DNA of 64,000 bases from Siderastrea siderea (taxonomy: Eukaryota > Cnidaria > Anthozoa > Scleractinia > Rhizangiidae). Of the stretch, positions 24,582 to 34,659 are shown piece after piece. The notes under the pieces were generated by a model. The model was not told the DNA's origin and did not search any database. It saw only the letters and a list, made by a program, of their open reading frames with translations. The stretch covers positions 53,349,533 through 53,413,532 of the forward strand of contig OZ034967.1 of NCBI GenBank assembly GCA_964030785.1. Reading direction: 5' to 3'. Position 1 is the first letter of the stretch. Every line of letters starts with the position of its first letter. The translations under genes and the position numbers were made by a program.

Positions 24582-25311
24582 GTTTTTTCCCTAAAATAAT
24601 CAGTTACATTTTAGTTAGTGCCCCTAAGCTGTCTCTAACAGGGTATAGAGGCCTAGAGGTAAAAATTCATTTTTTTTTTGGTTTTAAAGAGATTTCTTAC
24701 GCGTGATCTGGGCGCTTGGCCTTACTAGAATGAAGCTTTAAGTTGTCTCGCAGTGCTGCAGTTCAGAAAGCTCCTATTCCATTTGCTAGTAACGCACTGG
24801 ACGTGTGAACACTTCGCTATAGTAATGCGCATGCTTTTGTGGGCCTAGCGTTCGAAATCAGCTGCATAATTTTAGCAGGTTACGAATATCTCGGATCAGA
24901 GTTGGAAAACCGACTTAAAACCACTTGTGCACTTATATGCTTTTTCCCGAATTTTGATTGGATGATAGTCCGTGATATCAAACAAGCATGCGAATGAATT
25001 AAAAGTGGTCACCATTTTGTGTGCCTACATATAAATCTTGCTCTTCTTTTAATATTAAAATGAGTAAAAGAAGCATGTTCACCGTTTTCCTTTGTTTTTG
25101 ATGGGTGCTTGTCAGGACACCCTAAGAAACCGGGGTACCTCTGACCAGCTTATGCATTGCATTTTAATTAAAGTGAAGTCTAATTATAAAAAATGAAAAA
25201 TAAATAATAAAAAAGAAAGTATAGTCTAATTATAAGTTGCATCATCCTTGCCGTAACAATATCTTGTAGAAATTCCATTACTTATTTACATTTTCGTTCA
25301 TTAACTCAAAT

Positions 25312-25750
25312 CCCGGGGGGGGGGGGGGGGGTCAACAAAGTCTTATACGGGGAGGCTCCGCCCCGAGGTCCAACCCCTTACCCTTTTATATACCATTTTT
25401 GACAGAAAAGGTACCCCTTTCGTATACCTTCCAATGAAAAGAGGTACCCCTTTCACATACCTACTTAGGAACACTGCATCCCTTTTCTAAATCCTTGGAA
25501 GGAAGTCTTCTTGTCATTTTCATGTAACGTTTAATAAATTAAAATGATAAGTCATAAGGTGCGTCTATTCAAAAAATTTTAATTAAAAGCTCTTTTAAAT
25601 ACCTAAATGGCAGATTTCCCTACCCTTTCATATACTTCAGCTCGTGAAATCCCTACCCTTTAATATACCTGAAGCCTAAAAAAGGTACCCCTTTCGGGCG
25701 GAGCCTTCCCGTATAGGCCATGATAGAGAGTACCCCCTCCCCACCCGAGA
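25312..25750. mobile_element. dispersed repeat with G-run/C-run ends and GGTACCCCTTTC motifs
   Basis: The ends are inverted: CCCGGGG...with a G run, then ATACGGGGAGGCTCCGCCC at the left; GGGCGGAGCCTTCCCGTAT then a C-rich end at the right. The interior repeats short motifs (AAAAGGTACCCCTTTC, CCCTACCCTTT.ATATAC). I recall similar repeats in coral genomes. No ORF. Confidence 0.65.
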
Positions 25751-26677
25751 CTCAAATGCATGAAGTGTTCCAAGGATGAGTTATAAAATTTGCTAATATT
25801 GAGCGCGCGCTCTTAGCTGCGAAGCCAGGGCTATGCGATCAGGGTCCCGACGACCGTAACATTTCTTGTGACAATAATATAACAAACTGAATCCCAGAGA
25901 AAAATACTTTGGGTATTTTACTCAGCATATAAGAATGAAAAAAAGTGCTATAACCTAGTATTGAAACTGTAGTAGACCACCTTTAAAAACGTTTTTTGCT
26001 AATCATAACGCGTACAGCTCCTACCTAGCATATATGTAATAAATGATGCATATTAAAGTTTGCCAGTGAGGAAGCGAAGATCATTTCGATGCTCAAGAAC
26101 ACAATAAAAATTTATTAGTGTGTTTTGATATCATAAGAGTCGGTTTTTGTTTGTTTGTTTTTTGAACACATGTATTTCGCAGTAGTCAAACGTAAGAAAC
26201 TAAAAAAGATCAAAAAAAAATTCTCAATCCTCTCCCCCTGGCCATTTAATTAATTAATTAATTAATTTATTTATTAATTTGTTAATTTGTTTGTTTTTAT
26301 TTTTACGTTGGAGCATTCTCGTCCGGCTAAGGCTGAAAGGATCGGTGGCGTGGAGTTGAGGAGACTGGGGACTACAAGTGTATGTCATATTTGACTGTAC
26401 GAGGGAGAGGGATCATTGTTTACACGACTTTGATTAAACCCTTTCATCGAAAGACACCTGCATGGTGAAGTGATACCACTGAATATCTTTTGCCGCTGAA
26501 TGAAATTAATTTAATTTATAGAAGCGTTAATCTAGTACTGTTTATTAACGCGTTTCAGAGTACGATTAGTGTTGAAAGAGGTTCAATTATTCATGCCCGA
26601 CTGAGCAATCCAACTGTTTTGTTAAAGACCCTGAATAATTAACAAAACGAGTAAGTTGATCAAGTGAGCGCGTGGTC

Positions 26678-27706
26678 ATGGCGAGGAAGACAGCAATTTT
26701 TCGCCGGGTTTGCGCCCGTGTTTTAGCAGTCACCATGCTTGTTTTACAAGGCGTAGTTCTCGATTATTATTTAATCGTCGAGGAGAGCTCGTCGTGGTGG
26801 TTTGCGTGGATCGTCACAGATGCTATCGTGTTATTTGCTTGGGTGTTTACAATGTGGAAGACACACAGAAAATCACAAAGCGCAAACGGCATGACTAAAG
26901 ATGAAATCAGGTTTGCTTACATCGCGTGGATTGTCTATGCTGTACATTTAGTGCCTCAACTGGCAACTTTATTCAAGCTCAAAGCCTCTGTTTTTGATGA
27001 AGAGAAACTTTTCTTTGGACCTAACACGCTAAAAATGAATTTGTGCCTCACGCCGATGTTGTTTTTATTCCTGATTTACGCTCATCACGACGCGAGATCG
27101 CATTCACGACGAAAATATTATTTGGAAAAGATGACTGCAGCAGTGACCCTTGATTTGTTCGACAGCGTGGAAATGTTGGAGTACCTCTTCGACAAGGAGA
27201 AGACCCCAGTCGAGCTACAAAGTGCCATTTTGGCTTTTTCTTGCATGAATATTTTTCTCCCAACCTTTGCTTTGTTTGAACTGAGGTTCAACAAGTTCCA
27301 CGACAACGGAGAAATTTCGCCAATCTCTTTTAAGTTTATTTACATTTGCAGTTTCATGTTTTTTGTCAACGTTCCTTTCTTGGTTTTAAGGCTGATACTG
27401 TGGCACGGATACCACTTAGATGTGTCGGTGTTGCTTGCGAAAAATGCTCTCGCCATAATTATGGGAGTCATTGAGATCTTCGAGTTCTTTGGCGAGCAAA
27501 GACCGAGAAGATGTGCAACCTGTACCAGAACTTTTGCCAAAGAATTTTACAAAGCACATCGTCAGGTCTGCACAGATCAGATTATGAAACCGTTAGCTTG
27601 CGAGGAAACAAGACTCAATGGTAAGGAAAAGCTGATTACCAACTCCCCTGACCCGCCAAACACCGTTTCAGCTGCCTCAGAAACCTCAAAGGAGACTGTT
27701 GTATGA
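26678..27706 (+). CDS. TMEM121-like multi-pass membrane protein with C2HC zinc-finger-like tail (copy B)
   Basis: The ATG at 26678 gives 342 residues (numbering below counts two upstream in-frame codons). It is nearly identical to the minus-strand paralogue over the membrane core, for instance KMNLCLTPMLFLFLIYAHHD, and diverges in the last 40 residues. The TMEM121-like blocks and hydrophobic segments are conserved. The finger-like motif is Cys281-x2-Cys284-x11-His296-x3-Cys300. Conservation of these four residues while the following tail has diverged suggests the motif is under selection. Intronless. Function unknown. Confidence 0.85.
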   Translation: MARKTAIFRRVCARVLAVTMLVLQGVVLDYYLIVEESSSWWFAWIVTDAIVLFAWVFTMWKTHRKSQSANGMTKDEIRFAYIAWIVYAVHLVPQLATLFKLKASVFDEEKLFFGPNTLKMNLCLTPMLFLFLIYAHHDARSHSRRKYYLEKMTAAVTLDLFDSVEMLEYLFDKEKTPVELQSAILAFSCMNIFLPTFALFELRFNKFHDNGEISPISFKFIYICSFMFFVNVPFLVLRLILWHGYHLDVSVLLAKNALAIIMGVIEIFEFFGEQRPRRCATCTRTFAKEFYKAHRQVCTDQIMKPLACEETRLNGKEKLITNSPDPPNTVSAASETSKETVV

Positions 27707-28267
27707 TTTTAAAAGCCAGGAACAAATTGGCAGAAAAGATACCCAGACAAAAATCGAATACTTCAGCTTAGTGTGTATAAAGTGATTAACGCAAGTGACC
27801 TTGATTGAAACCAAAGAATTACAAGTAATATAATGTATCTCTTAAGAGGAGCCAAGTTACCTTCGTTAACAGACGTTTCCAAGATATCGCGGTACTGATG
27901 TATAAAGTCAAGCATGATCTCACACCCGAAGGCGTTTCTGACCTCTTTGTCCTTAAAGGCTCCTTAGTTTGCTTCGGAACAGTGATTTTGAACTGCCACG
28001 TTTTCTTAACGTCAACTGCTTTGGCAAACATTCCATTAGATAGGGGATCCTAGGGCCATTTCTATGGTCAAACTTGGCAATAACCAAAGGGATTCGCCAA
28101 AATAACCACTTTCAGAAATAAAAAAAGAAAAGAAAAGTGGACCTCTCTAACATCTTAACTAATAACAGCAATTGCTGTTACCTATGTCGCTAATAGTTTT
28201 TTTTTATTATATTGTAAAGAACGTATTTTGATTGTATCATAGGCTAACTACTGCCGTATATTGTATT
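27707..28267. other. intergenic, nothing recognised
   Basis: This follows copy B of the TMEM121-like pair. Only ORFs below 75 codons occur, and I recognise no RNA gene or mobile element. Confidence 0.4.
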
Positions 28268-28279
28268 ATAGACTGCGAG

Positions 28280-28386
28280 TAGTCTCTAATTTTGGCGATG
28301 GCGATTGTGGGGCGGGCAAAATACACGCGCGCGCGCGAAAATTCGAGGAGACGCGACGCGAAGGGAGCGCCGAAAATTAGAGACTA
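28280..28386. mobile_element. 107-bp MITE with TAGTCTCTAATTTT termini, copy 1
   Basis: TAGTCTCTAATTTT at the left is mirrored by AAAATTAGAGACTA at the right (perfect 14 bp). The interior is GC-rich with a (CG)n stretch. An inverted copy of identical length lies at 54569-54675. Matches continue a few bases past the left end (GACTGCGAG) in both copies, so the true boundary may be slightly wider. Confidence 0.75.
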
Positions 28387-28596
28387 CAGACTTAGCCCAG
28401 GATTTTGACCTTTCATGGCCGAGTGATTTTGAGGTGTAAATTTCATATCGTCTTTCAAGCCAATTAAGCGCAACCAATGGGGTCCCTTCTCTTGCCTCCT
28501 GTCATGTGTTTGCTCTTGTCATCGATAAACTGCGGAAGATGTTATGGCAAATGAAACGGTTCGCATTGTTTATTTGGGGAGTCGTACATGTTCGAG

Positions 28597-28663
28597 TTGG
28601 ACTTCGAGTTCGAGTTCGAGTTCGAGTTAGACTTCGAGTTAGACTTCGAGTTGGACTTCGAGT
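28597..28663. repeat. (TTCGAG)n-type microsatellite
   Basis: Six-base units TTCGAG alternate with variant 12-base units containing TTAGAC or TTGGAC. A reverse-complement array of the same kind lies at about 53601-53672. Confidence 0.85.
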
Positions 28664-28987
28664 TGAAAAAAAAATTTAAAAGTAACTAAGTAAGGTAGAC
28701 ACTTAGCTCAGGGCACCGTAAGCCACGTGAGTTTGCCATTTTGAATTAGCCACAGAAAGCTAATAAGCCAGGCTAATAAGTCAGTACTGCATTGCAGTTT
28801 TACAACAAGTCAAACTGGAATTCGTTTATTTATTTCCTTGAGGAGTTAGTTCTACAGTTTGTTCAGTTGTTGAAGGTTTTCGGAAGCTACGGACAATTAC
28901 TAATAAAAGTAACACACTTAAGTGGAGTAGGGGGCAACAAGTCTCTACCAAATCAATTAATTAAATTAAATCGGTTGTAATTTCATA

Positions 28988-29245
28988 GTGGGGGGGGGGG
29001 GACAGGGGGGCGGGAGACCGGGAGAAAAGGGGGCGGGAGGTTTACGGGAGGCGGGAGAAGAGGGGGCGGGAAGCAGGATTCCCAAGGTGGCGGGAAGCGG
29101 GAGAAAAAGCGAAAAATTACGCAACATTGCGCAATATTTCGCAATCGAAAAAACGCAAAGGGGCGGGAGCCAAAAAATACAGGGCGGGAACCGGGATTAA
29201 AGGGTACGGGAAGCGGGAGGCTTAAACCCCCTGTCCCCCCTCCAC
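28988..29245. mobile_element. G-rich MITE, copy 1 (258 bp, TTCATA target duplication)
   Basis: It starts GTGGGGGG...GGACAGGGGG and ends with the inverse CCCCCTGTCCCCCCTCCAC. TTCATA flanks it on both sides (28982-28987 and 29246-29251). The interior is a run of GGCGGGAG-like words around an AATTACGCAACATTGCGCAA core. A reverse-oriented copy with its own 6-bp duplication is at 58410-58669. The strand rich in G could form quadruplexes. No coding capacity. Confidence 0.85.
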
Positions 29246-29323
29246 TTCATAGCGAACGGTATATAAAATGGGGTTGGAAGGCCTGCGCGACTCCTACTTC
29301 ACGTCTTTGTTCGCCGTGCCTTA

Positions 29324-29515
29324 TAGTCCATGGGCCAAGGCCCCCAAAATAGGGTATTTCTTACCACTCAGAGGGACAAATGCTATCATTGATTTTTGGA
29401 AACCTCTATTCCTCTAGTTTATTTTAGTATGTGATAGCAATGCTAAAAGAGTAGCTTAAGTGCCTAAATCACGTGATGAAATGACGTCACTGATGTGAAC
29501 AAAAAATGGCTATAT
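29324..29515. repeat. left terminal inverted repeat of the outer transposon
   Basis: Matches the reverse complement of about 52690-52862 in ordered blocks: TAGTCCATGGGCCA, GGCC, TTCTTACCAC, GAGGGACAAA, TATCATT, GATAGCAAT, GAGTAGCTT, AAAATGGC. The blocks are separated by diverged spacers of similar length. Confidence 0.8.
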
Positions 29516-29814
29516 TTCCCGGATTTTGGTCATCTTTCGACTATTTCATAAGTTGCTGTTGGTTTTAAGCTCACTATGCTTTGAAAAGATGGCATACAAG
29601 GTACCTAGATGATAGTTTAAGAGAAGACAAATAAATATAACGCTATTGTAACTCGGTTTCCATGGTAACGCGTCACAAACTGAACTAAGACAATGCAAGA
29701 GATATCAACGGCTAATTGGTCAATATGTTTTCTGAAATAAAATAACTTGCATTTCTCTCTGTAGTTAAGTTTCTGAAGGGATCGCATTTCATAAACATCA
29801 GATCAGGCTGTTTT

Positions 29815-29820
29815 TTTATT
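29815..29820 (-). promoter_or_regulatory. polyadenylation signal of the outer transposon gene
   Basis: TTTATT on the plus strand reads AATAAA on the minus strand, about 16 bp after the stop codon at 29836. This fits the end of the outer transposon's coding unit. Confidence 0.5.
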
Positions 29821-29835
29821 AACTCACTTGATCTC

Positions 29836-30084
29836 TTATTCGTCTTCATCTTCCTGGTCATCATCTGAGAAAGCATCGTCGGCTGCATCCTCCTCTCGTC
29901 GGTTTGTACAGTCCTGCAACCGGCATAAATCCGTGCACTTAAGGCCATTGGTAAGGCAGGTACAGCCTGGTAGCTTGCAGATTCTCGAACACTGACAAGA
30001 TAGCAACTCCAGAACGGCTTGGGGAGCTGGTTCACCACTCATCCAATCAATGGTAAGTTTGCCGTCCTCCAGACACCAGCCAGA
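29836..30084 (-). CDS. C-terminal exon-like fragment of the outer transposon protein: CXC-type cysteine-rich tail
   Basis: These 82 codons plus stop are the end of the outer transposon's protein, cut off from the rest by the Polinton. The reading frame continues from the segment ending at 47757 if the Polinton and one GCCAGA copy are removed. It holds a Cys-rich run beginning CQCSRICKLPGC with the pattern of tesmin/TSO1-like CXC domains, then an acidic tail (DDAFSDDDQEDEDE). CXC domains bind DNA in other proteins, so this could contact transposon ends; that is inference. With the Polinton in place the tail cannot be translated with the main body. Confidence 0.8.
   Translation of the reverse strand, partial: SGWCLEDGKLTIDWMSGEPAPQAVLELLSCQCSRICKLPGCTCLTNGLKCTDLCRLQDCTNRREEDAADDAFSDDDQEDEDE
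30079..30084. repeat. left 6-bp target site duplication of the Polinton (GCCAGA)
   Basis: GCCAGA at 30079-30084 matches GCCAGA at 47757-47762 exactly. A 6-bp duplication is the known signature of Polinton/Maverick integration. Confidence 0.95.
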
Positions 30085-30521
30085 AGTAGTTATATACTTG
30101 GGGGTACGAGCGCATTTTGAAAAATGCGCTCTTACCAATCCCAAGTATTAACTACTTTCCATCAGATGGAAATCTATATGTTGGTAGGAGCCGAGCAGGC
30201 TCGGGAAGTCGTCACTTTAGTGACGAGTGAGGCTCCTTGCGGCCTACTGTGGGTAGAGACGTAGTCTCGTAGGGCACAGTAGGCAACATGGTACCAGAGC
30301 ATTTTTACATATGATGGAAATTATTTTATGGAAATCTATATGTTTTTATTTCATGGGAAATCTATTTGGTATTATTTCATGGAAAAATCTATATGGTATT
30401 ATCTCATGGAAAATCTATTTGGTATTATCTCATGGGAAATCTATTTGGTATTATCTCATGGAAAATATATTTGGCATTATCTCATAGTTGGGAGTACGAG
30501 CGCAGTTTGCCATCGGATGAA
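30085..30521. repeat. left 437-bp terminal inverted repeat of the Polinton
   Basis: Starts AGTAGTTATATACTTGGGGG and matches the reverse complement of 47320-47756 almost base for base. It contains a hairpin GAGCGCATTTT/AAAATGCGCTC at about 30109-30132. A set of palindromes follows at 30187-30285, and five to six tandem units of about 26 bp (TCATGGRAAATCTATTTGGT-like) lie at 30328-30487. ORFs across the tandem units are spurious. Confidence 0.95.
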
Positions 30522-30582
30522 ATGGCACTTTCCCGATGAGTCATCAGATTGTCATGTAATATCAGATGAACTTGTATTTGAA

Positions 30583-30700
30583 GTAAAGTTTGTCAGTAAA
30601 GTTTGTCAGTAAAGTTTGTCAGTAAAGTTTGTCAGTAAAGTTTGTCAGTAAAGTTTGTCAGTAAAGTTTGTCAGTAAAGTTTGTCAGTAAAGTTTGTAGT
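30583..30700. repeat. 13-bp minisatellite, about nine units
   Basis: The unit GTAAAGTTTGTCA is repeated with almost no variation between the left TIR and the 3' end of the polymerase gene. It is unique to the left side of the element. Confidence 0.95.
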
Positions 30701-30758
30701 GAACAGAAAAGCAGAACTTGTATGGAGGCCAACACAGCTGTGGCGTGACGTCACATCT

Positions 30759-33700
30759 TCAGATTGCATAATGTCCGTAAGCGAAACTATTGATTCCATC
30801 GTTTGATATATATCTTTTGTCGTCAAAACAGCTGAGTGACACTTTATTAATTTCATAGCTTCCGAGTTGATGATTCATACTTCTGATTGTTTTCATGGTA
30901 TGATGTATTTGTTTGTTATTAATTAATACATTTTTATGATCTTCATGTTTGATATTGTTCTTTATTATGTTCTTCTTGATTCCTTTGGCTGTTTTTCCTA
31001 CTTTCTGGTTGTCTTTTATGTAACTATACATTTTTGATCGCAAACCTATGAATTCTATGATTGGTATTCCAGCTGCTTCATCTTTGAATTTACCGATTAC
31101 CTTTTTGTTTGTCTTATCGAAATAAAGTGAGTTTTCAGGATAGTCACTGTTGTCGAATAGATCTTTGTTATTCCAAAAGTCTTGGTAAACATCTTCAGCT
31201 TCAATCTCATATGTCAGACTGTCTGTGTCAGTGAAGAGCAGCTTGGCTTTGCTTCCATACTTTTCTTTTATGTAGTTATAATGAAAATCATACATTAATG
31301 TCTTGCTCATATCAAGAATACACATACCTACATATGCTGGCCTGTTTAGAGTTAACGTTTCTTTGATCTTATGTACTGCTACCAGATTTTCATTGAATAT
31401 CTTACTGCTTACATAAGTTGGTTTGGAAGTCATTTTCAATAATTTCTTTTCATCTGTTATGAGTCGAACATCAACACGCTTTCTTATGTTTTCCATCGTT
31501 TTTCCAAATACTGAATTATTCATTAGCTTGAAGAAATCTTTTTCGAATGAATTTTTTGCTTGAGTACGTTTTTGTGTATTGAAGTCAATATATTGTTTGA
31601 GCCATGGAGACTGGTTGAATTTTAACACTCGGTGAACTTTCTTTAATTTCAAGCCAAGATCAAGATACAACTGCAGATTTCTATAGTGTAGAACATATTT
31701 TTTTTTGTCACATAAAGTAGGGATCAGTTTGTGTACTAGTCCTGTTGATATTTTGAACTTTTTCTGTATGTTCTTACAATATTCAGACAACATATTATCA
31801 GTTACTTTCACTTTTTCTGACCCTAGAGGATAGTCATTATGAAGGGTATGTAACTCTTTGGGATATTCTAGATCAACTTCTAGTATCAATCCTTTATTGC
31901 TGTTTTCATTATACTGAGCTAAATTGATTTTATTAATCTGCTTTTCTGTCATCCATTTGAAACAACCAGTTGGTAGATATTGACTCATAGCCCAACCGTA
32001 TAAATTATTAGCATCAAGATACATAATGTATTTTGAGGGTGCATTCTTATCGTATTCTCTCATGTACTTGTTGTTCGCTTTACTATATCGATTCGCAATA
32101 TAAGATATACCACCACGCATGCCTTTTTCAATGAATTGAAACATGTCTATGTCTGTCATTAGTTCCAATTTAATATCAGTCATCTTCAACATTGCATCCC
32201 AACTCAAACCAGGTGATGTGAAGTAGTGACATGGGTCAAGTTTGTAATACTGAAGACAGGTCTTGCGGAAGTTTTCAAACACGTCGGCTAATAGAAGTAT
32301 ATCAGACTTCAGATATAGATTGTGGTATTCGCCCATCGTTTGTAATTGGAATGTATTCCATACTTTTTGAGCATGACAATAATCCTCATCTGTTATATGC
32401 TCATTATTCAATATGCTGTAAAATTCTTCTTTAGTCGGTAATTCTGTTTTATTGAATTTCTCAAAACTGTCCATGTAATCGTACGGATAAATACCTTTTC
32501 GCGTCATAAGATTGAATTTTTCTTTTTGGAATCTTTTGTTTGTATATTTCAAAGCTTCTGCTGGTAAGTTGCTCACTAATTTATCCAAACTTGAACTCAT
32601 GAATTGGAAACTGTCGATGAATGTCAGATGGTTGCCAAGCATGAAAGCCATATACTTTTCCATGTTATTTGGAATAGCATTGATATTCATTTGTTTCTCC
32701 TCTCCATTCTTATTTTTGTATGTATTATTCTTGACAATAGCTCCAATTTCTTGCATAATGAAATGACTGTCATAACCTCTCAAATTATGGAATATAACAG
32801 GAATTTTTATTTCTTTTGGATTTATTCTGAGTTTCAGATTGCATTCTTGGTGAGCTGAGCCTCTGTATTTACCAGTAATATGGCAATGATCTCTGACTCG
32901 AATGTCTTTTTCAGTATATTTTTTATCGCAGATGTGACATTCTTTTGCTTTTTCGAATTCCTGTTCATTCTCTTTTGTCATTCTCAATGGTTTATCGAAA
33001 TGTTTTTTCATTACTTTTTTGCAGTATTTCACTTCTTCTAACATATTTTCCATGAATTTGTAAACAGCCTTTTCACCCCTATATAGTTGTATTTTTTTTG
33101 TATATTTGTCATCATAACAACAAACCAATTTATAAGCATATCCACAATCTGTATGTCTTTGGTATGCTTCGGTGTATGATTTGTTACCCTCTTGTTGGCA
33201 TCCTTGTACCTTTTCAGTTATAGCCTCAAAATCGGCATATATGACAAATGGTACAGGTTGCTGTTTATGGAAGTTGTTGAATTTCAGTATGTTATTGTTT
33301 TTGTCAGGCATTTTTATTGCTTGTTTACCATTCACTTGTATGCAAATATCTTTGTGATTGTTTAATACCCTGTCAGAACTGAAACATTGAAGACAGTACA
33401 TACAAAAGTGTTTCCTCTCTTTGTGTTTTGTTTGATTATACATGAACTTGTTGAAATCCTTTATTAGAACATAATGTTTGTTTTCATCTTTATTTACCAG
33501 AAGTAGTTCCATATGATCTTCATACTTTTCTTTGGAAACATAGATGGGATATGGCTGTTTTTCTTCATATCCGAATACATTTATATTGATACTGTTTTGC
33601 TTCTCAATTTTGTTGTAATGTTTGACATTGACTGGAAATTCAATACCTGAGTAATCTAACTTTTCAACGTATGGTTTATCGACTTTTTTAATCCTTTGAG

Positions 33701-34553
33701 GATATTTTTCTTGCAGATTTATATGTCTGATATGGCACCATCTGAAACATTCATTATCTTCATTTTTCATGTTAATTAGTCCCTTAGCACTATTTCGCAG
33801 TTCAGAAGGCAGTTGGATATATGAGGATCCTTTCATGGGCTTATATTTAACAATGTTTAGGTAATGGCTATCAACAGATTGGATAGTCCATCCTGAACCT
33901 TCTGATATCCATTGAGCTATCTTATTCAGTATCTCTTGTTTAGACATTTTTAATGCTTCATTGATTTCCATTTGGTTGATTATTGTTTGGGGTGTGCTAT
34001 TGAAATATGCTGTCTTTTCAACTATTTCATTACCTGAATTTTTTTCGAATGTGACTTTCAATGTTTCAACGTATTTCAAGCCTTTCATTTCATTCAACAA
34101 AGTTATTACACGTTGTTCTATTGCCTTTCTCGTGTTTTGCATTTGAGCTAAGGGGTCTTTATTGTTTTTGATGTTGATTTCATAAGACTTAGTGTAACCT
34201 TTTAAGGCTTTGTCTGTTTGTTCTATTTTGGTTCTTGGTGTTGGTATTGGTCTCCTTGGTTTGTATGTTCTTGACGCTGGAACTGGTTTATAATTATCCC
34301 TGAATTCTGGAGGTGGAAGAATGATGTTTTCTTCATATTCTTTAGCCATCTGTTTGACACTCTTGCGAGGTGTTGGTACAGGTGGTCTTGGTTTATAAGT
34401 CCTTTGTGTTGGAACTGGTTTGGTATCATCTGCTATGATGATTTCAGGCTTCCTTTTCTTTTGATTCAGAAGCAATTTGATAAGTTTTGATTTGCTAAGT
34501 TTCTTCAAACTAGCTTTGTTCATTTCTATATAATTATATTCTTTTATTTCCAT
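30759..34553 (-). CDS. protein-primed type B DNA polymerase of the Polinton
   Basis: A 1264-residue family B polymerase that replicates linear element DNA from a protein primer. Visible marks: proofreading motifs YADFEAI (Asp441/Glu443), FHNLRGYDSHF (588-598) and the YLKSD...AD motif (Asp751); polymerase motif A YLDANNLYGWAM (845-856), motif B NNSVFGKTMEN (1012-1022) and motif C FTDTDS (1107-1112). Two extra modules lie in front of or inside the exonuclease: a C2HC finger (Cys384, Cys387, His400, Cys404) and an HNH/endonuclease VII-like Cys/His cluster (Cys539, Cys542, His556-His558, His568, Cys571). The N-terminus carries a duplicated proline-rich stretch (about 45-64 and 89-108). Length is normal for Polintons and the frame is intact. 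The ATG directly follows an AT-rich leader. Confidence 0.97.
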   Translation of the reverse strand: MEIKEYNYIEMNKASLKKLSKSKLIKLLLNQKKRKPEIIIADDTKPVPTQRTYKPRPPVPTPRKSVKQMAKEYEENIILPPPEFRDNYKPVPASRTYKPRRPIPTPRTKIEQTDKALKGYTKSYEINIKNNKDPLAQMQNTRKAIEQRVITLLNEMKGLKYVETLKVTFEKNSGNEIVEKTAYFNSTPQTIINQMEINEALKMSKQEILNKIAQWISEGSGWTIQSVDSHYLNIVKYKPMKGSSYIQLPSELRNSAKGLINMKNEDNECFRWCHIRHINLQEKYPQRIKKVDKPYVEKLDYSGIEFPVNVKHYNKIEKQNSININVFGYEEKQPYPIYVSKEKYEDHMELLLVNKDENKHYVLIKDFNKFMYNQTKHKERKHFCMYCLQCFSSDRVLNNHKDICIQVNGKQAIKMPDKNNNILKFNNFHKQQPVPFVIYADFEAITEKVQGCQQEGNKSYTEAYQRHTDCGYAYKLVCCYDDKYTKKIQLYRGEKAVYKFMENMLEEVKYCKKVMKKHFDKPLRMTKENEQEFEKAKECHICDKKYTEKDIRVRDHCHITGKYRGSAHQECNLKLRINPKEIKIPVIFHNLRGYDSHFIMQEIGAIVKNNTYKNKNGEEKQMNINAIPNNMEKYMAFMLGNHLTFIDSFQFMSSSLDKLVSNLPAEALKYTNKRFQKEKFNLMTRKGIYPYDYMDSFEKFNKTELPTKEEFYSILNNEHITDEDYCHAQKVWNTFQLQTMGEYHNLYLKSDILLLADVFENFRKTCLQYYKLDPCHYFTSPGLSWDAMLKMTDIKLELMTDIDMFQFIEKGMRGGISYIANRYSKANNKYMREYDKNAPSKYIMYLDANNLYGWAMSQYLPTGCFKWMTEKQINKINLAQYNENSNKGLILEVDLEYPKELHTLHNDYPLGSEKVKVTDNMLSEYCKNIQKKFKISTGLVHKLIPTLCDKKKYVLHYRNLQLYLDLGLKLKKVHRVLKFNQSPWLKQYIDFNTQKRTQAKNSFEKDFFKLMNNSVFGKTMENIRKRVDVRLITDEKKLLKMTSKPTYVSSKIFNENLVAVHKIKETLTLNRPAYVGMCILDMSKTLMYDFHYNYIKEKYGSKAKLLFTDTDSLTYEIEAEDVYQDFWNNKDLFDNSDYPENSLYFDKTNKKVIGKFKDEAAGIPIIEFIGLRSKMYSYIKDNQKVGKTAKGIKKNIIKNNIKHEDHKNVLINNKQIHHTMKTIRSMNHQLGSYEINKVSLSCFDDKRYISNDGINSFAYGHYAI

Positions 34554-34659
34554 ATACTATATTATTGATATTCTTTTAAATAACTTTCATTGCGCGTTTT
34601 AAATGGTCGAGAATTCAAATGATCCACATATGGATCCTTTGAACTATAGTTGATTTTAT

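Larger units (their letters stand above)
23829..26677. other. 2.85-kb shared upstream region of the divergent TMEM121-like pair
   Basis: The region separates two head-to-head paralogues and should contain both promoters. It has been invaded by at least two inverted-repeat elements (about 24226-24581 and 25312-25750) and simple repeats, including (ATTA)n at about 26248-26272. The segments directly before both ATGs share GATCAAGT...AGCG, so the duplication included some promoter sequence. Confidence 0.55.

Noticed and set aside
28988..29200. 70-codon Gly/Arg-rich plus-strand ORF
   Set aside because: Reading frame through the G-rich MITE; no other evidence for coding.
30085..30144. N-terminal extension of the CXC fragment into the Polinton TIR
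   Set aside because: Those codons belong to the TIR and have no ATG; the host-element coding part starts at the GCCAGA duplication.
30328..30612. 94-codon plus-strand ORF in the left TIR (and a 67-codon copy in the right TIR)
   Set aside because: It is a translation of the 26-bp tandem units in the TIR; the repeated IWYY/LFGIIS pattern has no protein meaning.
30583..30700. CRISPR-like regular array
   Set aside because: Units are contiguous 13-mers with no spacers, in animal DNA; a minisatellite.
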